From positions 2,288-53,328 of the forward strand of contig JAENZL010000019.1 of the NCBI GenBank assembly GCA_016841265.1: DNA of 51,041 nt. Reading direction: 5' to 3'. Shown here in pieces: positions 25,481-32,465 of the stretch (within the stretch, counting starts at the first letter, position 1; every line of letters starts with the position of its first letter). The stretch is from Methanobacteriota archaeon. Its GTDB lineage: Archaea > Halobacteriota > Methanosarcinia > Methanosarcinales > Methanosarcinaceae. Under the pieces are notes generated by a model. That model saw only the letters and a list, made by a program, of their open reading frames with translations. It ran no database searches and had not been told where the DNA came from. Position numbers and translations under genes: made by a program.

Positions 25481-25783
25481 CCACTTTACACTTTACTGTG
25501 CGACAAGAAGGCTAAGCTTGATCCGGTGGTTCGAAAACCTGATGTTGCGACATTGCTAAACCTGAGGTACTGAATCAACGTGAAGGCTCTGAGTTTTATT
25601 TTTCAAATTTATGGAGGTTATTGGACAAAATCAGATAAATATACTTAGATTTTGAAAGTGTTGGCATTAATTCCTTGCTATAGCATATTCTATGCTAAAC
25701 AAATTAGAAAATTTGATTTTAGCATTTGTAATAAAACTTTAAGACACTATGCCACCACATGTGCATTATTAAGGCAACCCTAA
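25481..25783. other. Non-coding gap between the caspase gene and the small ORF
   Basis: AT-rich DNA with stops in all forward frames; only peptides of 8-17 codons can be read. No Shine-Dalgarno, hairpin or repeat stands out. A copy of the caspase gene's variable 3' end, expected for a template repeat, was looked for by eye and not found. Confidence 0.5.
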
Positions 25784-26017
25784 CTGATATTTAAATCAGA
25801 GAAATTCCTGAAGATCTCCAAACTAGCTATTGAGCATGTTAGGAATTTGAATCTTCCAGATATTTCATGCTTTCTGGGAATTCGTACATCCAGAAACCTT
25901 GAGGATTATTTAGAAATATTCATAAACATAATAAAAATTTTAAATATTTCCTTTTATGTGAGTTTTATTGATGTTGGACTGGTTTCAGACCTAATGAATA
26001 GGGTGTGTAATAAATGA
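25784..26017 (+). CDS. Possible small ORF overlapping the tubulin-like gene by ATGA
   Basis: The frame is open for 77 codons from the stop at 25781 to TGA at 26015-26017, and the TGA overlaps the next gene's ATG as ATGA, a common sign of translational coupling. The peptide is helical with alternating charged and hydrophobic residues (FLKISKLAIEHVRNLNLPD, DYLEIFINIIKILNISFY). No ATG or GTG start occurs near the 5' end and no Shine-Dalgarno sequence is clear. It may be a gene with an unusual start, the remnant of a longer gene, or chance. The coordinates give the whole open frame, not a proven start. Confidence 0.3.
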   Translation: MIFKSEKFLKISKLAIEHVRNLNLPDISCFLGIRTSRNLEDYLEIFINIIKILNISFYVSFIDVGLVSDLMNRVCNK

Positions 26018-29000
26018 CATATTTAAAATTTCCCGATTACATTTACGCGGTTGGTGGCGCAGGTAAAGAAATAATATTACATATGCTTGAGAATGAATGG
26101 ATTTTAAAAGAGATACTAAAACCAGACCCGAATCCAAATTTTTGCAAGATAATTGTCGTTGATACAGCTTTTGCTGAGGTAAATCTGGATAAACAACGTA
26201 TAATAGAAATTAAAAGAAAGAAAGATGAGATAAGGTCAGAATACCTTCATGGACTCACAGAAAAGCAAAAAATATATTGTAGAATTGGAGATCTGGAAAT
26301 TGATTATGAACTTATAACGAAGTACATGCAATCTCCTGCAAATCTTGTACGTGAAAATGTTAGAGAGAATATCTTGAAATTTACAGATGCTTCATGTTAC
26401 TGGTTAAGTGATGAAAATATTTCACCCGATTGGCACCTTAAAATAGTGGAAAGTGTAAATTCACGAAATCTGGATTTTTCAAAAGGTGTGTATAGAAAAA
26501 GAGCGATTGGAAAAGCTATTTATTATAAAGCTTTAGCTGAACGTGCATTCATGGTGGATAATCATCCGCTATCAACGATAGCTATAGTGTGTAGTTTTGG
26601 TGGAGGTACCGGTTCAGGAATTGCCATTGACTTAGCTAAAGAAATAAAAGTTAATCACCAAACTTCATGCATAACTTTATTCGGAATATTATCCACACTC
26701 AATGAAAGAGAAGATGAAAAAGCTAACTGTTGTGGAATGCTTTCGGAATTGGAATACATTAATGTAAGCGACAAAATTCTTGATGAGTCAAAAGTAAACA
26801 ATGGTTTTACTATTCAGGAAAAGAATATTTTTAAAGATATAATACTTTTACCTATTGAAGCTACAAAATACACTGGTACACAATCAGTAGACCCAGCAAC
26901 CAGTGAATTTTTGTTCCAATTTGAGGAGGCGTTTCCTTATTCATTGATAGCATATTACAGCCAATCCAGTTGTCAAGCTCCTTGTGGATATACACCCAGT
27001 TTTGCGCCTTTTACAGTAGCTATTCCTCAAGTAGTTCGTTTTAACATTAACAAAATCCGAAAAATTAAGGATGAAATCTATGAAAAAAAGAGATGTAAGG
27101 AAGCTTCTTTAGAATCAGAATATAAAATTTATGGGATGTTATATGATTTTTTCAATAAAAACTTCGTGGTAAAACAAAATCAAGAATTAGCTGATATAGA
27201 CAAACTAATTCTTTATGATGACCGGTATTATAAGTATAAGAAAATATTAGAATCCAAGTATTTTACTGAATTAAAATATAACGGCATATTCACCGAATTA
27301 GAATTTAACAACATATTGAAATTAAAGAAAATTTTAGACAAAATAAATACGAATTTTGAGGAAGAACTCGGAAATAAAAATGTTTACGAAAAAGTAGATC
27401 AGCTGATTGATACTCTCAATCACGAAATTATAGGTGAAGGAATAAATACAACACAAAATCCGGGACAGACAGATCTAGATTCTTCACTTTTCAAGATGCT
27501 TATTGATGATATTGAAATGATCAGAAAGCAAATAGAAACCTTGAGATATATAAATTCAGTTGAAGATCTTTATGTAAAAGAGGTTCTCAAATCTATCATC
27601 AGGCTTGGAGAGAAAGGCTTAGGTCACAGATTAAATATAATTGATTGTAAGCTCGGAAACCTTGAAAATGAAAAAAATGAAGAAGAGTATTCAAAGTCCC
27701 ATGTAAAATCTTTTATAGAATTTTTTAAATATGAAATAACAATTTCCATTAAGTCCGAAAATAAAAACTTAAAGGACAAATATAGAGAAAAATATTCGGA
27801 ACTTAATAGTTTGGAAGACAATTCAAATATTCTTCGTGATAATTTCGCCACACTCAATCAAGAACTTATAACTTTTGTAAGTGACGTAAATAGAATGAGT
27901 AAATCGAAAGTAGATTCAATAAACTTAGAGCCAATAAAGGGATCAGTTAAAGCTATAGAGAGTGTAATTGCGAAAAATAATTTAAAATTGGGTTTCAATG
28001 GGCAAGAGATCATCAACACCGCGAACAAAATCAAAAGCTTGAGGAAAGCAATAATAGACTCTAAAATAAAAATTAGCGTTGTTGCCCGTCTTATCCCCGG
28101 TGAAACTAGAAGTGAAAGGATCAAAAAAGAGAGTATGGAAAACCGTAAGTCGATAATGACTTCGCTAAATCGTAATGAAAATGCTAAATTAAAAGTTGAT
28201 ATAAATCATAATGAAGAGATTGAAATAATTTATACTTTTGACATTGATGATAAAATCGATGAATTAAAGACTGAAATAATTTCTGAAATTTATTCTGATG
28301 TTGAAGAAAAATTCAAAAACGCTGACATGGTCCTGTTTAAAGAATTATATGAAAGCTTAGATAATCCTGATAAAAGAAGTGACATAAATCTTGAAGACAT
28401 TATAAAATCAAATGCGGAATTCGATATAAAGATATCTGAGTTTGAGGACGCATTAACTAAGTATGATAAACAAATATTAGTATTAAATGAAAAAATTAAT
28501 ATTTACAAGGATTTGAAAAAGTTAGTTCAGGAAGTTGCTCCTTACTATAAAAAACACTCTGAATCCTTAGAGAAATATCATTCCTTTATGCTAGGGGATG
28601 GGGTACAAGAAAGTATGGAAATTTCACGGACAAATGAGAATGCAAAGTATGTATATGAAATGCAACCTCGAGATATGTTACAGGTTTTAGCACTAAACCA
28701 AGATATAAAAAAGATTGTAGAGAATCGTTTTGACAGGGAAGACTTAGTAAGAAACATTAAAAGCTCCCTAGACAAAAACGTAAGCGCAAATTACAATCTT
28801 TTCGTGTTGAATACTATTGAAAACCCCTTGAGACAATGGAATTATACTAAAATGGGTTTTTGTCTAATCAGCAAGGTAAATAGGAGAGAAATTACTCAAC
28901 CTGTTTTCGATCATGTAACCAATTTAAAAGCTAATTTCGGAATTAGTAATCAAACAAATTTGGATAGATGGATTTTAGAAAGCGGAGATGATTGGGGTGT

Positions 29001-29301
29001 AGGATTGGTGACCTTCATATCTTCGGTACCCCTTGATAACATAAGAAATTTTGTACTACCAAATGGATATTTATCAGCCTACCAAAAGAGGAAATATAGT
29101 TCAGACAAAATGAGTTTCTTCCATAGTGCATACATGCTGCAAAATGGCAAACTAATTCATCGAACTAAAATACATGATGTTAAAGATAAAGATAAAGATC
29201 TTTTCTTGATTCCACCTGAAGATCAACTAAAATTAAAGAATTTGATTTACAAAAATATTGAGGTGGAGGAGCTTCGTGATTATGCGAAGAGGGTCTCCTA
29301 A
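26014..29301 (+). CDS. Large tubulin-like (Tubulin_2-type) GTPase with coiled coils
   Basis: A 1095-aa protein. The N-terminus has a glycine-rich nucleotide-binding opening (YAVGGAGKEI, residues 11-20), a following hydrophobic strand (KIIVVDTAF), and the tubulin/FtsZ signature GGGTGSG at residues 196-202, placing it in the tubulin-like GTPase superfamily. Residues about 340-880 are Lys/Glu-rich with long helical, coiled-coil segments. Residues about 900-1095 form a separate C-terminal domain with no recognised family (GFCLISKVNRREI, DRWILESGDDWGVGLVTFISS). Such proteins are far longer than FtsZ and are sporadic in prokaryotes; polymerisation or GTP switching is inferred. It follows the EACC1-like and caspase genes on the same strand and shares their AT-rich codon use. 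Confidence 0.75.
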   Translation: MTYLKFPDYIYAVGGAGKEIILHMLENEWILKEILKPDPNPNFCKIIVVDTAFAEVNLDKQRIIEIKRKKDEIRSEYLHGLTEKQKIYCRIGDLEIDYELITKYMQSPANLVRENVRENILKFTDASCYWLSDENISPDWHLKIVESVNSRNLDFSKGVYRKRAIGKAIYYKALAERAFMVDNHPLSTIAIVCSFGGGTGSGIAIDLAKEIKVNHQTSCITLFGILSTLNEREDEKANCCGMLSELEYINVSDKILDESKVNNGFTIQEKNIFKDIILLPIEATKYTGTQSVDPATSEFLFQFEEAFPYSLIAYYSQSSCQAPCGYTPSFAPFTVAIPQVVRFNINKIRKIKDEIYEKKRCKEASLESEYKIYGMLYDFFNKNFVVKQNQELADIDKLILYDDRYYKYKKILESKYFTELKYNGIFTELEFNNILKLKKILDKINTNFEEELGNKNVYEKVDQLIDTLNHEIIGEGINTTQNPGQTDLDSSLFKMLIDDIEMIRKQIETLRYINSVEDLYVKEVLKSIIRLGEKGLGHRLNIIDCKLGNLENEKNEEEYSKSHVKSFIEFFKYEITISIKSENKNLKDKYREKYSELNSLEDNSNILRDNFATLNQELITFVSDVNRMSKSKVDSINLEPIKGSVKAIESVIAKNNLKLGFNGQEIINTANKIKSLRKAIIDSKIKISVVARLIPGETRSERIKKESMENRKSIMTSLNRNENAKLKVDINHNEEIEIIYTFDIDDKIDELKTEIISEIYSDVEEKFKNADMVLFKELYESLDNPDKRSDINLEDIIKSNAEFDIKISEFEDALTKYDKQILVLNEKINIYKDLKKLVQEVAPYYKKHSESLEKYHSFMLGDGVQESMEISRTNENAKYVYEMQPRDMLQVLALNQDIKKIVENRFDREDLVRNIKSSLDKNVSANYNLFVLNTIENPLRQWNYTKMGFCLISKVNRREITQPVFDHVTNLKANFGISNQTNLDRWILESGDDWGVGLVTFISSVPLDNIRNFVLPNGYLSAYQKRKYSSDKMSFFHSAYMLQNGKLIHRTKIHDVKDKDKDLFLIPPEDQLKLKNLIYKNIEVEELRDYAKRVS

Positions 29302-29463
29302 TTTGTTTATTTTGAAGCAGAAAATTGGGTATGGAATTCCGATCTTGAAAAGCCGGGAAGGCAGTCGGAAAAGGAGCTGAGAAAGTAGCTTGAAGGGGTA
29401 TTTGGAAAAGGTAGCTGGCAATTGAATATTTCCCTACCTGAAACCGGAATAACCGGATTAGCC

Positions 29464-29765
29464 TTCTCCAGTCGTGCTTGTCCGGACGCAGTCCGGCTTT
29501 TCCAAAACGTAATATAAAAGATAATTAAAAAGCAAAAGCGCCATCAAGAGTGCTGAAGGCTATTTTACTCGAGATCAAAAACAGAATTAATATTTAAATA
29601 TAGTTTGAATTCATATCTTTTTTATCTTAATTTCTATTTCGGAGAGGGCCGCCAGGCAAGCTGGCGGAGGCTTCTCGATCTCTCTTCAGGACAGAACGGT
29701 TTATGGGGTCGAAGAAAGCATTTACTGCAAGTTACTGGTTGCTATCTAAAATCTCCTTTTAGAAC
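29464..29765. repeat. Dispersed hairpin element, copy 1
   Basis: The core is GGAGAGGG followed by the perfect hairpin CCGCCAGGCAAGCTGGCGG (29649-29667), then a conserved tail with CAGGACAGAACGGTTTATGG, a GTCGAAGAAAGCATTTACTG-type segment and GCTATCTAAAATCTC. The tail and hairpin are nearly identical in copy 2 (30777-30925). The 5' part (GCAGTCCGGCTTTTCC onward) is shared with copy 3 (35265-35520). Confidence 0.85.
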
Positions 29766-29798
29766 TCCTTAACTCAGGTCGCCTTACCAATTTGATAA

Positions 29799-29808
29799 TT
29801 TATAAGTA
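29799..29808 (+). promoter_or_regulatory. TATA box of the DUF2971 gene
   Basis: TTTATAAGTA is centred about 28 bases upstream of the ATG at 29832. Archaeal transcription starts about 25 bases after the TATA box, so the mRNA would be leaderless or nearly so, which fits the absence of a Shine-Dalgarno sequence. Confidence 0.55.
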
Positions 29809-29831
29809 TCCTTAATTCTTATAAAAAAAGC

Positions 29832-30659
29832 ATGGAAAACAACATAATTTATCACTACTGTGGCATGGATTCATTTTTTGGAATCATAACAAATAAAAAT
29901 ATTAGATTGTCCAATGCCTATAAGACTAATGATTCTACTGAGTTAGAGTGGATATTTTCCATAATGGAAGACTCTATGACTGGTGTTTCTAAAACTGAAA
30001 TTGTATCCTCACTTCAAAAAAGTTACCGAAACTGGTTGGAAAATTATTTTAGGCCGCACATAGCCTGTTTTTCTAAAGACGGAGACTTAATGAGCCAATG
30101 GAGAGCTTATGCAAATGATGGAAAAGGCATTTCAATAGGGTTTAATAGGGAATATTTTGAATCAATTAAAATGTTGGACAACAAGGAATTTGAAATATTT
30201 GATGTAGTTTATAAACCTAAAGAACAAGAAAAATTGCTGAAGAATTTGTTTTTGACTACTATGAAAAAAAAATTGGAATTTTTGGAAGAATTAAATGGCT
30301 CTAAAGGAGATGCTAATTGTTTTGAAGAAATTATGTTTACTGGTGATCTTCTAAAATATGGAATGATATTTAAGAATGAAACCTTCTTTGAAGAAAAAGA
30401 GGTCAGATTAATTCATGGATTTGACGAAATAGCCGCAGAGCCGGATATTTTTGAATATCGAGTTACTCAAGATGATTTAATTTCTTTCGTGGAAATACCA
30501 ATTGATGTTGAAAATAGTTATCCTCCGATTAAAGAGATTATTTTAGGACCAAACTGTAAAGTGAATCCCAAATGTCTGAGGAATTTTTTAGAACAAAAAT
30601 TATCTCCTAAATCAATTAGAATAGAAATAAATAAATCAAGGTCGAGTTACAGGTCTTAA
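29832..30659 (+). CDS. DUF2971 domain protein
   Basis: A 275-aa protein of the DUF2971 family, recognised by the N-terminal IIYHYCGMDSFFGIITNKNIRLSNAYKTND segment (residues about 4-34), the middle CFSKDGDLMSQWRAYANDGKGISIGF motif (about 79-104) and the C-terminal IKEIILGPNCK strand. The family's biochemistry is not established; it is often seen in accessory and defence-rich regions. It has AT-rich codon use like the tubulin-like gene. The gene is bracketed by two near-identical repeat copies (29630-29765 and 30777-30925), so the 1.1-kb unit could have moved or could be lost by recombination. The start at 29832 is supported by the TATA spacing. Confidence 0.75.
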   Translation: MENNIIYHYCGMDSFFGIITNKNIRLSNAYKTNDSTELEWIFSIMEDSMTGVSKTEIVSSLQKSYRNWLENYFRPHIACFSKDGDLMSQWRAYANDGKGISIGFNREYFESIKMLDNKEFEIFDVVYKPKEQEKLLKNLFLTTMKKKLEFLEELNGSKGDANCFEEIMFTGDLLKYGMIFKNETFFEEKEVRLIHGFDEIAAEPDIFEYRVTQDDLISFVEIPIDVENSYPPIKEIILGPNCKVNPKCLRNFLEQKLSPKSIRIEINKSRSSYRS

Positions 30660-31125
30660 TATGTATAATGCGAAACCCTATAAAAGTATAAAATGTTCTG
30701 CTTTCATTTCCTGCCCTCAACCTTAAAGAACTTATTATCAAATGTCCCGCACTCAGTCGTATAATCCTGCAAATATATTAATTTCTATTTCGGAGAGGGC
30801 CGCCAGGCAAGCTGGCGGAGGATTCTATCTCTTTTCAGGACAGAACGGTTTATGGGGTAGAAGAAAGTATTTACTGCAAGTTACTGGTTGCTATCTAAAA
30901 TCTCTTCTTTGAACTCCTTAGCTCAGATCGTCTTTTGAATTAGTCTTTTTTCGGAATAGCTGAAATCTTCAAATGTATAGTTTGATTGTCTGGCCATAAA
31001 AAACAAGTAACATGCAGAAAATATCTGTACATTTTATTGTAATGTTAAATGTAAAAATTTGAAGTAAAATTTTACTTCTTTTCATCCAAAATTTTTATTA
31101 ATCTTTCAGTTATCGGAGGATCAAT
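30660..31125. other. Intergenic region with repeat-element copy 2
   Basis: It contains copy 2 of the dispersed element (30777-30925) and an AT-rich stretch leading to the GGAGG ribosome-binding site of the next gene. Nothing coding is seen. Confidence 0.55.
30777..30925. repeat. Dispersed hairpin element, copy 2
   Basis: It contains the same hairpin CCGCCAGGCAAGCTGGCGG (30800-30818) and the same tail as copy 1, in the same orientation, with scattered substitutions. Together with copy 1 it flanks the DUF2971 gene as a direct repeat of about 140 bp. Confidence 0.9.
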
Positions 31126-32295
31126 ATGAGTCAAAAGCTAAAAATGAGCCTGTTATTTCTTGTTTTGATTTTATTAATACAATCATTGAATGTAGCGGCT
31201 GCAGCAGCACCTGCAGAACAATGGAACAGGTCTTTTGGCGGAGGTAGTGAAGATAATTTCAGATGCGTTGAACAGACTTCAGATGGCGGGTACGTAGTTG
31301 CTGGTTCAACATATTCATACGGCAAAGGGACAAAAGGCTATCCTGATGCCTGGCTTATCAAGGTTGACAATAAGGGGGATCTGCAGTGGAATAAGACTTT
31401 CGGAGGAACGTATTTTGATGAGGGATACTTTACCCGGCAAACCTCAGATGGAGGTTATGTGTTATCGGGTTATACATTTCCTTCCGGTTATGCCGAGCCC
31501 TGGCTGGTCAGGACCGACAGGAACGGAAATGAGATGTGGAACAAGGTATCTGATGAAATCACTCACGAGGATTATCTCCAATATATGGCTGAACGTACCT
31601 CTGATGGGGGATACATAATTGGAGATACGGTTGTACATGAAATTGGAAGTTATTTCGCTTCTCTTCTAGTTGATTATGATATCAGGATAACTAAATATGA
31701 TATAAACGGCAATCAGCAATGGAATAGCACCTTTGGCAAAAACCAGAGTCTTGAAACATTAAATCCTCTATTAAATTCTGTTAAGCAGACTTCTGATGGT
31801 GGATATGTAATTGCCAGCACAACCAGGTCAAAAGAATCAAACAGTGATGATATCTGGCTTATCAAGACCGATGAATCTGGTCAGGAGCAGTGGAATAAGA
31901 CTTTCGGCGGCCCGATGGATGATGCTGCAATCTCGATTTCAATAACTTCGGACAATGGTTATGTGTTGACGGGAAGGTATAACGATTCTTTGTCTTTCGT
32001 GATAGATGGTTCTGCTTTCATACTCAAAACGGACAGTGACGGTAACCAAGAATGGCTAAAAGAGTTTACAAATTGCACGCTCTATTCCGTTCAACAGACT
32101 TCGGATGGCGGGTATGTAGCTGCTGGCGTCAAAAATGAGAATGCATGGTTGGTTAAGCTGGCAGGTGATGGAAGGAATACTGAAAATGAAGGATCATCAA
32201 TTGAATCTGATGATACATCTGACAGCGTTTTCAGCCAGATATTAAATTACATCTACGGTATGTATCAGATATCAACAATTACAATAGAATTTTAA
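31126..32295 (+). CDS. Secreted SDGGYV-repeat (beta-propeller-like) protein
   Basis: A 389-aa exported protein. Residues 1-30 form a signal peptide (Lys-rich start, then LLFLVLILLIQSL and an Ala-rich cleavage region). The mature part is built from about six to seven repeats of 45-55 residues, each with a core such as QTSDGGYVVAG followed by DAWLIKVDNKGDLQWNKTFGG, a pattern common in Methanosarcina surface proteins and consistent with a beta-propeller fold. The C-terminus has no membrane anchor or PGF-CTERM motif, so the protein may be secreted or truncated. The start ATG has GGAGG seven bases upstream. Function is unknown; surface binding is inferred. Confidence 0.75.
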   Translation: MSQKLKMSLLFLVLILLIQSLNVAAAAAPAEQWNRSFGGGSEDNFRCVEQTSDGGYVVAGSTYSYGKGTKGYPDAWLIKVDNKGDLQWNKTFGGTYFDEGYFTRQTSDGGYVLSGYTFPSGYAEPWLVRTDRNGNEMWNKVSDEITHEDYLQYMAERTSDGGYIIGDTVVHEIGSYFASLLVDYDIRITKYDINGNQQWNSTFGKNQSLETLNPLLNSVKQTSDGGYVIASTTRSKESNSDDIWLIKTDESGQEQWNKTFGGPMDDAAISISITSDNGYVLTGRYNDSLSFVIDGSAFILKTDSDGNQEWLKEFTNCTLYSVQQTSDGGYVAAGVKNENAWLVKLAGDGRNTENEGSSIESDDTSDSVFSQILNYIYGMYQISTITIEF

Positions 32296-32304
32296 AAAGC
32301 GAAA

Positions 32305-32375
32305 TCTTTTCGGGATAAAATAATCTCTTATCAGGAAAAAACAATTTTTGGGGTTGAAGAAAGCATTATACAGGG
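32305..32375. repeat. Degenerate partial copy of the dispersed element
   Basis: The sequence from AATCTCTTATCAGGAAAAAA to GGGGTTGAAGAAAGCATT corresponds to the tail of copies 1 and 2 (CTCT..TCAGGA, then GGGGTCGAAGAAAGCATT) but lacks the hairpin. Confidence 0.5.
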
Positions 32376-32465
32376 TAGGGCGGCAAAAATACACTTTATG
32401 AAAAAAAGAAAAATGAAGGAAAAAAATCATAGAGAAGGAAAGATAACTCTCGATGACTATTTTTT

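Larger units (their letters stand above)
29302..29831. other. Intergenic region carrying repeat-element copy 1
   Basis: Apart from the dispersed repeat (29464-29765) and a promoter-like TATA box at 29799-29808, nothing coding is seen. Confidence 0.55.

Noticed and set aside
25481-26013. DGR template repeat or reverse transcriptase next to the caspase-FGE gene
   Set aside because: No copy of the gene's 3' end and no RT motif (such as YxDD) could be found in the window.
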